From assembly GCF_000721705.1 (NCBI RefSeq), contig NZ_JOJL01000070.1:1-15125 (forward strand): 15,125 nucleotides of DNA, written 5' to 3'. The translations under genes were made by a program, and so were the position numbers. The notes beneath the pieces are model-generated. The model was given only the letters and a program-made list of their open reading frames with translations, searched no databases and was not told the origin of the DNA. How positions within the stretch are numbered: position 1 is the stretch's first letter; each line of letters opens with the position of its first letter. The DNA comes from Actinoplanes subtropicus. GTDB lineage: Bacteria; Actinomycetota; Actinomycetes; Mycobacteriales; Micromonosporaceae. Below are positions 6,315 to 13,308 of this stretch, piece by piece.

Positions 6315-7783
6315 GCCGTGATCGCGAACAGGTGATGCCCCCACGGGGGCAGGTCGACGTAGAGGCCGCCGGCGGTCAGCTGGTCGCCGTCCCGCTCGAA
6401 GACCCGCCCGTCGATCAGGTCGATCAGCCGCCACGACCGCCCGGCGAGGGCCGGCCACGGCAGGGCGACCCGGGCCTGGGCCGGGTGGTCGGACAGGTTG
6501 ATCGCGACCAGATGGTGCGGCACGTCGTCGTGCCAGGCCCAGGCCAGCACCTCGGCGTGGGTCGGGTTGTCCGGCCAGCCCCCGGCGTCCAGCATCGTCC
6601 AGTCGCCGCGGCGCATCCCGGCCACCACCGCGAGCAGCCGCCGGTAGAAGGCGCGCAGGTCCTCGTCGACCGGCTCGTCCGGGAGCCGGGCCAGGAAGAC
6701 CGGCAGGTGCGTGCGCCGCCCCTCGAACTGGCCCTCGTGCCACAGCGTCGCGCCGGGCAGGGTCGCGATCGCCACCGCGGCGGCCCGGTCCCGCCCGCCG
6801 GGCAGCGCCGTCGCGGCCCGCGGCTCGTCGTGGTTCTCGATGAACCGGATCAGCTTGTCCTGGTAGTCGCGGCCGGCCGCGAGGTGGCCCCGCACCGCGG
6901 CCGCGCTCTCGTGGGCGAGCCGGTCGTACAGCCGCTTGTCGTAGCAGAAGTCGAAGCCCTGGTGCTGCAGCGTCCACTCCAGGTCCCAGTACGCCTCGGC
7001 GATCAGCACCGCCTCCGGCCGGTGCGTCCGCAGCCGGCCGATCACCGCCGGCCAGAACTCCCCGGCCGGCGCCGGCCCCACGTGCGAGCCCCAGGTCCGG
7101 GCGAAGACCTCGTTGGTCAGCAGCATCGCCATGTCGCAGCGGATCCCGTCGCACTGCCCGGCGATGTCGGCCAGCGCCGCCGCCGTCGCCGTGCGCAGCT
7201 CCGGCGCGAACGCGTTCAGCTGGGCGACGTCCGGCCACGGCGGGAAGTACGGGTCCCGGCCGTGCGCGAGGATCCGCCCGGCGGCCCGGAACCAGCCGGC
7301 CGGCTCCTTCCGCTCGTCGGCCTCGTCGCCCTGGACGAACCACTCCGGCCGCTCGGCCACCGCCGGGTGGTCGGGCGCCACGTGGTTGGGCACGTAGTCG
7401 AGGACCAGCCGCAGCCCGCGGCGGGCCAGCTCGGCCCGCGCGGTGGCCAGCCCGCCCGGCCCGCCGAGGTGCGCGTCCACCCGGTACCGGCGGACGCAGT
7501 ACGGCGAGCCCACCACGTCGGCCGGCCGCAGGTCGGGCAGCGCCTCGCGGAACGACCGCTGCAGGTCCTCGTTCGCCCGGGCCACCACCAGGCCGGCCGG
7601 GCTGCGCTCCCAGACGCCCATCAGCCAGACCGCGTCGGCGCCCGGCGGCAGCGTCTCGTCCCAGACCTCGGCCGGCACGTCGGCCAGCGTCACGGGATGG
7701 CCCAGCCGGCGGGACACGCCCTCGAGGAAGGGCCACGTGTCGATCTCGTAGACCACCGGCGCGGCCGGCCAGCCGGTGCTCAC
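6311..7783 (-). CDS. GH13 alpha-amylase-family glycoside hydrolase
   Basis: A 490-aa cytoplasmic-looking enzyme without signal peptide that should act on alpha-glucosidic bonds by the retaining GH13 mechanism. The conserved regions are in order: region I LVLDYVPNH (126-134), region II GIRCDMAM with nucleophile candidate D217, region III LIAEAYWD with acid/base E263, and region IV FIENHDE with D319. A beta-sandwich-like C-terminal part follows (LVAINLSDHPAQARVALPW). Length fits a single-barrel GH13 enzyme. The GTG start at 7783 has GAGGAGGAG just upstream and overlaps the glucosidase stop as GTGA; the gene ends overlapping the MFS start as ATGA. Both overlaps point to coupled translation with its neighbours. 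The GH13 subfamily and the substrate (maltooligosaccharide, sucrose-like or a glucosyl-solute) cannot be set from the sequence alone. Confidence 0.92.
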   Translation of the reverse strand: MSTGWPAAPVVYEIDTWPFLEGVSRRLGHPVTLADVPAEVWDETLPPGADAVWLMGVWERSPAGLVVARANEDLQRSFREALPDLRPADVVGSPYCVRRYRVDAHLGGPGGLATARAELARRGLRLVLDYVPNHVAPDHPAVAERPEWFVQGDEADERKEPAGWFRAAGRILAHGRDPYFPPWPDVAQLNAFAPELRTATAAALADIAGQCDGIRCDMAMLLTNEVFARTWGSHVGPAPAGEFWPAVIGRLRTHRPEAVLIAEAYWDLEWTLQHQGFDFCYDKRLYDRLAHESAAAVRGHLAAGRDYQDKLIRFIENHDEPRAATALPGGRDRAAAVAIATLPGATLWHEGQFEGRRTHLPVFLARLPDEPVDEDLRAFYRRLLAVVAGMRRGDWTMLDAGGWPDNPTHAEVLAWAWHDDVPHHLVAINLSDHPAQARVALPWPALAGRSWRLIDLIDGRVFERDGDQLTAGGLYVDLPPWGHHLFAITA

Positions 7784-10515
7784 GACTCCTCCTCGTCGAC
7801 CGCCCGGAACGCCCCGGACATGCCCCGCTCGAGCAGCTCCGGGCCGGTGATCCGGGCGAACATCAGCGGGAACACGGCGACCAGCCCGGTCCACCCGGTC
7901 TGGTGCGCGGCACCCAGGCCGGCGCCGTTGTCGCCGTGGAAGTACTCGGAGAAGGTGATCAGGTCACGCCAGTTCTCGGTGGCGAACACCTCCTGGCCGC
8001 CGTAGCAGGGCCGGTGGCCGTCCGCACCGGGCCGGAAGATCCGGCCGAGCCGGTCGGAGATCTCCCGGGCCACCTCGAAGAGCGTCATGTGCACCCCGGA
8101 GCCGGTCGGGCACTCCACGGTGAAGTCGTCGCCGTACCCGACGTACAGGTTGAGCAGCGCGCGGATCATCAGGGCGTTCACCGGGAACCAGATCGGGCCG
8201 CGCCAGTTGGAGTTGCCGCCGAACATCCCGCTGTCCGACTCGGCCGGCGTGTACGCGACCCGGTACCGGTCGCCGCCGACGTCGAACTCGAACGGGTGCT
8301 CGGCGTGGTACCGGGAGAGCGAGCGGATCCCGTACGGGCTGAGGAACTCGTTCTCGTCCAGCATGCGGGCCAGGATCCGGCGCAGCCGGCCCTCGTCGAA
8401 CAGCGCCAGCAGGTGGGTGCCCGGCCGGCCGGCGAACTGCCCCGCCGGCAACGCCGTCCGGACGCTCGGGTGCGCCGCGAGGAACCGGTTGGCCTCGTCG
8501 ATGATCTCCGGGTGCCGGGCGGTGACCGTCTCGTCGAAGACCGTGGCGGCGGCCAGCGGCAGCAACCCGACCATCGAGCGGACCTTGAGCCGTACCGAGC
8601 CGCCGTCCGGCAGCCGCAGCAGGTCGTAGAAGAAGCCGTCCTCCTCGTCCCACATCGACGCCCGGCCGGGGTGGTTGACCGCCGCCGCGATCCAGGCGAA
8701 GTGCTCGACGTACGTCTGGGCCTGCTCCACATAGGCAGGAAGGTCTTTAGTCCGGTCAGGGGTGGTGGCGGGGTGGTTGGATGGGGGGTCCTCGACGGCC
8801 AGCTCGAGCGCTATCTGCAGCATGTTCTGGCAGTACAGCGCCATCCACGCGGTGCCGTCGGCCTGGTCGAGGTGCCCGCCGGTGGGCAGCGGCGCGCTGC
8901 GGTCGAAGACGCCGATGTTGTCCAGCCCGAGGAAGCCGCCCTGGAAGACGTTGTTGCCGTCGGCGTCCTTGCGGTTGACCCACCAGGTGAAGTTCTTGGC
9001 CAGCTTGTGGAACCCGGTGGCCAGCCAGTCCCGGTCGCCGTGGCCGTGCCGCGCCTTGTCCAGCTCGTAGACCAGGTAGGTGGCCCAGGCGTGCACGGGC
9101 GGGTTCACGTCGGAGAAGTTCCACTCGTACGCCGGGATCTGGCCGTTGGGGTGCAGGTAGCGGCGGCTGAGCAGCAGGTCGAGCTGGCGCTTGGCGAACG
9201 CCGGGTCGATCAGGCTGAAGGTGACCGCGTGGAAGGCCAGGTCCCAGGCGGCGAACCAGGGGTACTCCCAGGCGTCCGGCATCGAGATGACGTCGTCGGC
9301 GATCAGGTGGTACCACTCGTGGTTGCGGATGTCGCCCGCCGCCAGCGGATCGCGGCCGTGCTGGGTCAGCCAGGCCTCCACGTCGTAGCCGAAGTACTGC
9401 TTGCTCCACAGCATGCCGGCGAGGGCCTGCCGGATCACCTGCCGCTGCTCGGCCGGGAGGCTGCCGGCGAGCCGCTCGGCGTAGAACTCGTCGGCCTCGC
9501 GGCGGCGCAGCCGGATCGACTCGTCGAAGATCGGGCCGAGCCGCTCGGTGACCGCCTCGGCCGGGACCGGCTCGTCGGTGAGCCGCAGCCGCACCACGGC
9601 CGACTCGCCCGCCGGGATCTCCAGGAGGATGTCGGCGGCGGCCTTGGTGCCGGTCAGCGCCGGATTGACCGCGTCCTTGTCGTCGTGCACCACGAACCGA
9701 TCAAAACCATCCTTGCCGTACGCGGCGGTGCCGGTGGTCTCGTTGTCGGTGAACAGCACCGTGTGCTCGCCCTGGACCAGCAACCAGCGGCGGCCGAGCT
9801 CGGCGTGCCGGGCCTCGATCACCGCGGCGCCGGGCACCCCGGGCACCTGGTAGAGGGTGGGCTGCCCGTTCGCCGTCGCCGCGTCCTGCCAGGTGTTGCG
9901 GAACCAAAGCTGGGGCAGCAGCCGCAGCGTCGCCGTCCCGGGCCCGCGGTTGTGGACGGTGACCCGGTAGAGGATGTCCTCGGGGCCCGCCTTGGCGACC
10001 TCGACCTCGACGTCGAAGTACCGCTCCTCGGCGAACACCCCGGTGTCCAGCAGCTCGTACTCGAACTGGTCCCGTCCCCGCCCCCGGTTGGTCCGCACCA
10101 GGTCGTCGTAGGGGAACGCGGCGTGCGGATATTTGTAGATCATGCGCAGGTACGAGTGGGTGGGCGTGCCGTCCAGGTAGAAGTACTGCTCCTTCACGTC
10201 CTCGCCGTGGTTGCCCTGCGAGTTGGTCACCCCGAAGAAGCGCTCCTTGAGGATCGGGTCGCGCCCGTTCCACATCGCGAGGGAGAGACAGAGCAGCTGG
10301 CGGTCGTCGCTGATCCCGGCGATGCCGTCCTCCCCCCACCGGTACGCGCGGGACCGCGCCTGGTCGTGGGTCAGATAGTTCCAGGCGTCCCCGCCCGGGC
10401 TGTAGTCCTCCCGCACCGAGCCCCACTGCCGCTCGCTGAGGTAGGGCCCCCAGCGCCGCCAGGGGATGCCGGTGGTGTCGGCGTCCGTCAGTCGCAGTTG
10501 TTCCGCGCTGGTCAT
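7780..10515 (-). CDS. GH63-type / MGH1-like glucosidase
   Basis: A 911-aa enzyme resembling the bacterial GH63 glucosidase group, which shares an (alpha/alpha)6 barrel with mannosylglycerate and glucosylglycerate hydrolases and eukaryotic glucosidase I. Residues 1-330 form a beta-rich N-terminal domain (WGPYLSERQWGSVREDYSPGG at the start). From about 340 a helical barrel follows with WEYPWFAAWDLAFHAVTF, GGFLGLDNIGVFDRS, GGNSNWRGPIWFPVNALM and SEYFHGDNGAGLGAAHQTGW. By analogy with the family, D532 (in GLDN) is my candidate general acid and E857 (in SEYFHGDNG) the general base. There is no signal peptide, so it likely acts in the cytoplasm. ATG 10515 has a GGAGGGGGAGGG ribosome-binding site. 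It overlaps the GH13 gene by 4 bp. A loop near residues 575-592 uses atypical codons. The substrate is unknown. Confidence 0.9.
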   Translation of the reverse strand: MTSAEQLRLTDADTTGIPWRRWGPYLSERQWGSVREDYSPGGDAWNYLTHDQARSRAYRWGEDGIAGISDDRQLLCLSLAMWNGRDPILKERFFGVTNSQGNHGEDVKEQYFYLDGTPTHSYLRMIYKYPHAAFPYDDLVRTNRGRGRDQFEYELLDTGVFAEERYFDVEVEVAKAGPEDILYRVTVHNRGPGTATLRLLPQLWFRNTWQDAATANGQPTLYQVPGVPGAAVIEARHAELGRRWLLVQGEHTVLFTDNETTGTAAYGKDGFDRFVVHDDKDAVNPALTGTKAAADILLEIPAGESAVVRLRLTDEPVPAEAVTERLGPIFDESIRLRRREADEFYAERLAGSLPAEQRQVIRQALAGMLWSKQYFGYDVEAWLTQHGRDPLAAGDIRNHEWYHLIADDVISMPDAWEYPWFAAWDLAFHAVTFSLIDPAFAKRQLDLLLSRRYLHPNGQIPAYEWNFSDVNPPVHAWATYLVYELDKARHGHGDRDWLATGFHKLAKNFTWWVNRKDADGNNVFQGGFLGLDNIGVFDRSAPLPTGGHLDQADGTAWMALYCQNMLQIALELAVEDPPSNHPATTPDRTKDLPAYVEQAQTYVEHFAWIAAAVNHPGRASMWDEEDGFFYDLLRLPDGGSVRLKVRSMVGLLPLAAATVFDETVTARHPEIIDEANRFLAAHPSVRTALPAGQFAGRPGTHLLALFDEGRLRRILARMLDENEFLSPYGIRSLSRYHAEHPFEFDVGGDRYRVAYTPAESDSGMFGGNSNWRGPIWFPVNALMIRALLNLYVGYGDDFTVECPTGSGVHMTLFEVAREISDRLGRIFRPGADGHRPCYGGQEVFATENWRDLITFSEYFHGDNGAGLGAAHQTGWTGLVAVFPLMFARITGPELLERGMSGAFRAVDEEES

Positions 10516-10536
10516 GGCCCTCCCCCTCCACCGCGA

Positions 10537-10566
10537 CGCCGCCCGGCCCCGATCGGGCGGGCGGCG
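10537..10566 (-). terminator. GC-rich hairpin between the DUF1269 and glucosidase genes
   Basis: Bases 10537-10550 (CGCCGCCCGGCCCC) face 10555-10566 (GGGCGGGCGGCG) around GATC, giving a roughly 12-pair stem with a single bulge. It lies in the 60 bp between the DUF1269 stop and the glucosidase ribosome-binding site. No U-run follows on the minus strand, so it may be an actinobacterial-type weak terminator, an attenuator or an mRNA-stability element that sets different levels for the first gene and the rest of the operon. Confidence 0.45.
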
Positions 10567-10575
10567 CCATGACGA

Positions 10576-11082
10576 TCAGACCTGAGCGGTTTCCTTGCCC
10601 TTGCCGTGCAGCGCGTCCTGCAGCTGCTCCTCGGCCTCCTTCGACAGCGACGACTTGAGCACCGTGCCGCCGAACTGGCTCAGCGCGTCCACCGCCTTGT
10701 CCGGGGTGACCGCCTCGACGATCAGGAACAGCGCCGACGTGCCCGGCTGGAGCATGTCGCGTACCTGGTCCTGGAACTCCTTGCTGATCGCGTTCTTGGT
10801 GAACTTGCCCATCAGCGCGCCGAGTCCCGCGCCGACGGCCATGCCGATCACCGGGATGAAGAACAGCAGGCCGAACAGCAGACCCCAGAACATGCCCCAG
10901 GTGGCGCCGCCGCCCACCGCGTGGTGGTTGGTGGTCACGTGGTACTTGCCCTCGGTGTCGCGCCGGATCACGGCGATGGCGTCCGGCTGGATGATGAGGT
11001 CCTTGGCGAGCCGCTCGGCCTGCAAGCCCGCGGCCGTCGCCGTGGTCTCGTCGGGGTACCCGATGGCGACCAGAGTTGACAT
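10576..11082 (-). CDS. DUF1269 domain-containing membrane-associated protein
   Basis: A 168-aa protein closely matching the DUF1269 family as I recall it. It opens MSTLVAIGYPDETTA and continues with LIIQPDAIAVIRRD and a glycine-rich hydrophobic stretch (about 60-93, GGATWGMFWGLLFGLLFFIP and then GMAVGAGLGALMGK) that could be one hairpin of membrane helices. It ends with FQDQVRDMLQPGTSALFLIVE and FGGTVLKSSLSKEAEEQL. Function is unknown; in several actinobacteria such genes appear in general-stress regions, which I offer only as context. The ATG at 11082 has AAAGGG 8 bases upstream. It is the first gene of the minus-strand set, 60 bp ahead of the glucosidase with a hairpin in between. The 144 bp upstream to the divergent small gene must hold its promoter, but I could not assign boxes. 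Confidence 0.92.
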   Translation of the reverse strand: MSTLVAIGYPDETTATAAGLQAERLAKDLIIQPDAIAVIRRDTEGKYHVTTNHHAVGGGATWGMFWGLLFGLLFFIPVIGMAVGAGLGALMGKFTKNAISKEFQDQVRDMLQPGTSALFLIVEAVTPDKAVDALSQFGGTVLKSSLSKEAEEQLQDALHGKGKETAQV

Positions 11083-11226
11083 GGTGGTGGCCCTTTCTCC
11101 GTCGGCGGTTGCCCAGCCAGTCAGCCACAGCTCGATGCGCCCTTCCTCATCCCCGGAGAAGGAAAAGGGGCGTTCACTCGCGCCGGATGAAGCGCCGGGA
11201 CGGGCCGGTCGGCGAGCCTCGGAGGC
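11083..11226. promoter_or_regulatory. Divergent intergenic region, presumed promoters
   Basis: These 144 bp lie between the start of the minus-strand DUF1269 operon and the start of a small plus-strand gene, so promoters for both are expected here. Visible elements are a purine-rich GGAGAAGGAAAAGGGGCG run around 11154-11171 and a direct repeat GCGCCGG-ATGAA-GCGCCGG around 11180-11198. I see no convincing -35/-10 pair or sigma-B type box on either strand. The assignment rests on gene geometry only. Confidence 0.35.
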
Positions 11227-11379
11227 ATGACTTCGAGCCCGATCGAGCTGGACGACGACGAGGTCGGCCGCCTGCGCGAAGAGGTCGCCGCCCTGCAGTC
11301 CCGCCTCGAGGATCGCGGCTACGAGCTGGGCGTCACGCTGATCGGCCGGTCGCCGGCGCCCGCGGCAACGGTTTCCTAG
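11227..11379 (+). CDS. Small hypothetical protein, 50 aa, coiled-coil-like
   Basis: Reading from ATG 11227 gives a 50-aa product starting MTSSPIELDDDEVGRLREEV, continuing AALQSRLEDRGYELGVTLIG and ending RSPAPAATVS before TAG 11377-11379. Third positions are almost all G or C, much better than chance frames, and residues 7-30 show the Leu/Val spacing of a short acidic coiled coil. GGAGG is present but only one base from the ATG, which is too close for a normal site, so expression is uncertain. No known domain. The stop codon lies inside the first copy of an 18 bp duplication, and a second in-frame TAG sits in the second copy. It precedes the 64-aa gene at 11414 by 34 bp and may be co-transcribed with it. 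Confidence 0.5.
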   Translation: MTSSPIELDDDEVGRLREEVAALQSRLEDRGYELGVTLIGRSPAPAATVS

Positions 11380-11402
11380 AGCAGAACGGTTTCCTAGAGC
11401 AG
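11367..11402. repeat. Perfect 18 bp tandem duplication over a stop codon
   Basis: AACGGTTTCCTAGAGCAG occurs at 11367-11384 and again at 11385-11402 with no mismatch. The first copy supplies the TAG stop of the 50-aa gene, and because 18 is divisible by three the second copy carries a second in-frame TAG. The second copy also runs directly into the G-rich ribosome-binding site of the next gene. Confidence 0.9.
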
Positions 11403-11406
11403 GGGG
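11401..11406 (+). promoter_or_regulatory. Ribosome-binding site choosing ATG 11414
   Basis: AGGGGG at 11401-11406 stands seven bases before ATG 11414 but only one base before ATG 11408. The spacing favours 11414 as the start of the 64-aa gene. Confidence 0.6.
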
Positions 11407-11413
11407 CATGCTC

Positions 11414-11608
11414 ATGCGGGAACGGTACGAGATCCGGATCCACGGGCTGTTCGGCCCGCTGCTGCGCAGCCGGTTCGCTAGCCTGGCCTGCGAGACGATG
11501 CCACGCCAGAGCACGATCCGCGGCCGATTCTCCGAGGAGGAGCTGGAGCAGTTGCTGGACCGGCTGGAGGAATCCGGGGTGGAGCTGGTCCATCTCGACG
11601 CGGGCTAA
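11414..11608 (+). CDS. Small conserved hypothetical protein, 64 aa (paralogue of 13081-13308)
   Basis: A 64-aa protein opening MRERYEIRIHGLFGPLLRS. It aligns with the 75-aa protein at 13081-13308: both begin Y-x-(I/V)-R-(I/V)-x-G, have P about 25 residues after that Tyr, G at the same distance, then L-x-x-L-(L/I)-x-R-x4-G-(V/L)-x-L-(V/I). This implies a beta-(loop)-beta-alpha-beta mini-domain. I recall similar 65-80 aa hypothetical proteins in actinobacteria, but no known function. ATG 11414 fits the AGGGGG site; ATG 11408 would add MLM-type residues. The TAA at 11606-11608 overlaps the TAG of the convergent DUF2252 gene. The preceding 50-aa gene may share its transcript. Confidence 0.75.
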   Translation: MRERYEIRIHGLFGPLLRSRFASLACETMPRQSTIRGRFSEEELEQLLDRLEESGVELVHLDAG

Positions 11609-12978
11609 ATTCCCGTCCGGGCCTGGACGCGGCCGGTACTGATCGCGGCGACCAACTCCGCGTGGTCGCGCTCGGTCCGGTCGGCGTACTTCTCGGCGAA
11701 CTCCGCGACGGCGTTGTCGAAGACCGCGTCGTCGCCCAGGTAGGCGGCGATCGCGATCCGGTCGCCGGTGCGCGCGTGCGCCCGGGCCAGCGTCCAGCCG
11801 CAGAGCGCCGCGTAGTCGCGCATCCCGGCCGGCTCCATCTCCTCGGCCTCCACCGCGCCCTTCCAGTCGCGCAGCTGCCGCACGTAGAAGTCGCGGGTCC
11901 GGCCGTCGAAGCCGGGCACCCGCTGCCAGCCCAGGAAGATGTCGCTGACCGCCTGCATGAGCCGCTGCCCGACCACCACCCGGCGGCCCTCCTGCTCGGC
12001 CGGCACGGTCGCCAGCACCGACCGGCCGGCCTCCTTGACCTGCAGCAGCAGCGGGTCGTGCTCGTCCCGGCCGGCCAGCAGCACGATCCAGCAGCGGGTG
12101 CCGACGCTGCCCACCCCGACGACCTTGCGGGCCATGTCGACGAACTCGTACCGGTCGAACAGGTGCCGCCGGTCCTCGGCGAGGCTTTCCCGGTAGCCGG
12201 CCAGCAGGCCGCGCAGCTGATCGGCCAGCTCCTGCCACTCCATCTCGGGCAGCAGGTCGCGGGCCGGGACGACCAGGGGCGGGTCCGCGACGATCCGCCG
12301 GCTGCCGCCGACCGCGGTGGTGAGTTTCTGGTACGCCTGCAGGCTGTCCCGGGTCATCGCCTTGGTCCGCATCTTGTCCAGCTGCTTGCGGCGCGCCCTG
12401 TTCAGCTGCGCCCCGAGCGTGCCGGCCAGGTCGTCCACGTCGGCCCGCGCGTACCAGACGTCCAGGTCGCGCATGGCCGCGAACTCGGCCATCGCCAGCC
12501 GGTACCGCCCGGCCATGGCCAGCACGATGCCGCGCCGGACCTTGCGGCCGTAGCCGTTCGCCCGGCCGGCCACCGCCAGGCTGGCGGCGAGCCGCTTCAC
12601 GTCCCACTCCCAGGGGCCCGGCCAGGTCTCGTCGAAGTCGTTGATGTCGAAGACCAGCCGCCGCTCGGGCGAGCCGAACAGGCCGAAGTTCATCAGGTGC
12701 GCGTCGCCGCAGAGCTGCACGGTCAGCCCGGTGTGCGGCGCGGCGGCCAGGTCGGCGGCCATCACCGCGGCCGAGCCGCGCAGGAACGCGAACGGCGACA
12801 GGCTCATCCGGCCGTGCCGGATCGGCACCAGCTCGGGCACCCGGTCGGCGTCCTGGGCCTGCAGGATGCCGACCGGGTCGGGCCGCTCCCCGGCCGGCGC
12901 GAACTCGGCGTGGCTCTCCGGCGGCAGCACCTTCCGCACGTCCCGTCCGGCCGCCGCGCGGGAATCCGGATCCCTCAT
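11605..12978 (-). CDS. DUF2252 family protein (kinase-like fold)
   Basis: A 457-aa protein of the DUF2252 family, distantly related to aminoglycoside phosphotransferase/protein-kinase-like folds; the real substrate is unknown. Hallmarks are RHGRMSLSPFAFLRGSA (55-71), the catalytic-loop-like LCGDAHLMNFGLFG (89-102), the metal-site-like FDINDFDET (110-118), EWDVKRLAASL, KVVGVGSVGTRCWIVLL and QVKEAGRSVL. GDAH-x-x-N and DINDFD resemble the HGDLH-x-x-N and IDFxD motifs of APH enzymes. The length is normal for the family and no signal peptide is seen. ATG 12978 has GGGAGG six bases upstream; upstream codons to 13032 are Arg-rich and lack support. It overlaps the convergent 64-aa gene at the stop codons. 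Upstream, 102 bp separate it from the divergent 75-aa gene. Confidence 0.92.
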   Translation of the reverse strand: MRDPDSRAAAGRDVRKVLPPESHAEFAPAGERPDPVGILQAQDADRVPELVPIRHGRMSLSPFAFLRGSAAVMAADLAAAPHTGLTVQLCGDAHLMNFGLFGSPERRLVFDINDFDETWPGPWEWDVKRLAASLAVAGRANGYGRKVRRGIVLAMAGRYRLAMAEFAAMRDLDVWYARADVDDLAGTLGAQLNRARRKQLDKMRTKAMTRDSLQAYQKLTTAVGGSRRIVADPPLVVPARDLLPEMEWQELADQLRGLLAGYRESLAEDRRHLFDRYEFVDMARKVVGVGSVGTRCWIVLLAGRDEHDPLLLQVKEAGRSVLATVPAEQEGRRVVVGQRLMQAVSDIFLGWQRVPGFDGRTRDFYVRQLRDWKGAVEAEEMEPAGMRDYAALCGWTLARAHARTGDRIAIAAYLGDDAVFDNAVAEFAEKYADRTERDHAELVAAISTGRVQARTGI

Positions 12979-13080
12979 CGCACACCTCCCGGTCGTCCCG
13001 AGCACAGCGCAACCGGACCGGCGCCGCCTCATCTGCCCGGGGTGACGACGCGGGCCGGACCCGGGTCAAGTGTGGTGGTC
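12979..13080. promoter_or_regulatory. Divergent intergenic region with GACCCGGGTC palindrome
   Basis: The 102 bp between the DUF2252 start (minus) and the 75-aa gene (plus) should contain both promoters. The one clear element is the perfect 10 bp palindrome GACCCGGGTC at 13058-13067, 13 bases before ATG 13081, a place where a bound repressor would block the plus-strand operon. In DNA this GC-rich a 10 bp palindrome is not rare. No -10 or -35 boxes could be assigned. Confidence 0.3.
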
Positions 13081-13308
13081 ATGACCACGACGAACTATCA
13101 GGTGCGGGTGTCCGGCACGATCCCGGGCGAGCTGCTGGCCGAGCTGTCCGACATGACCGTCTCGGTGGAGCCGCCCGAGACCGTCCTCTACGGCGAGCTG
13201 CCGGACCAGTCCGCCCTGTTCGGGCTGATCTCCCGGATGCACGGCATGGGCCTGCGGCTGATCGAGATCCGCCGGCTGCCGGGCGGCTCGGAGGCCGCCG
13301 GCCGATGA
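13081..13308 (+). CDS. Small conserved hypothetical protein, 75 aa, coupled to a potassium channel gene
   Basis: A 75-aa protein starting MTTTNYQVRVSGTIPGELL, with a hydrophobic/polar alternation suggesting beta strands at YQVRVSG and TVSVEP. An acidic GELPDQSALFGLISRM helix and a final strand LRLIEIRRL follow. It is a paralogue of the 64-aa protein at 11414-11608 (same Y-x-V-R-V-x-G opening, same P and G spacing, same L..LI.R....G.. end). The ATG at 13081 has only a weak G-rich GTGGTGG upstream. The TGA at 13306-13308 overlaps the channel start as ATGA, so both are likely translated together, which suggests a regulatory or accessory link to the channel. No known domain name can be given with certainty. 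Confidence 0.82.
   Translation: MTTTNYQVRVSGTIPGELLAELSDMTVSVEPPETVLYGELPDQSALFGLISRMHGMGLRLIEIRRLPGGSEAAGR

Noticed and set aside
6312..7736. Upstream extension of the MFS frame into a fused protein of 975 aa
   Set aside because: The added part reads an alternative frame of the GH13 gene and is Gly/Ala/Arg-rich; the MFS start at 6314 with ATGA overlap is clear.
7903..10572. 889-aa plus-strand frame opposite the glucosidase
   Set aside because: An antisense shadow with His/Arg/Val/Gln-rich sequence and no motifs; the minus-strand frame carries conserved GH63 motifs.
11662..13032. Plus-strand open frame leading into the 75-aa gene
   Set aside because: An antisense shadow of DUF2252; the real gene starts at ATG 13081 where the conserved small-protein sequence begins.
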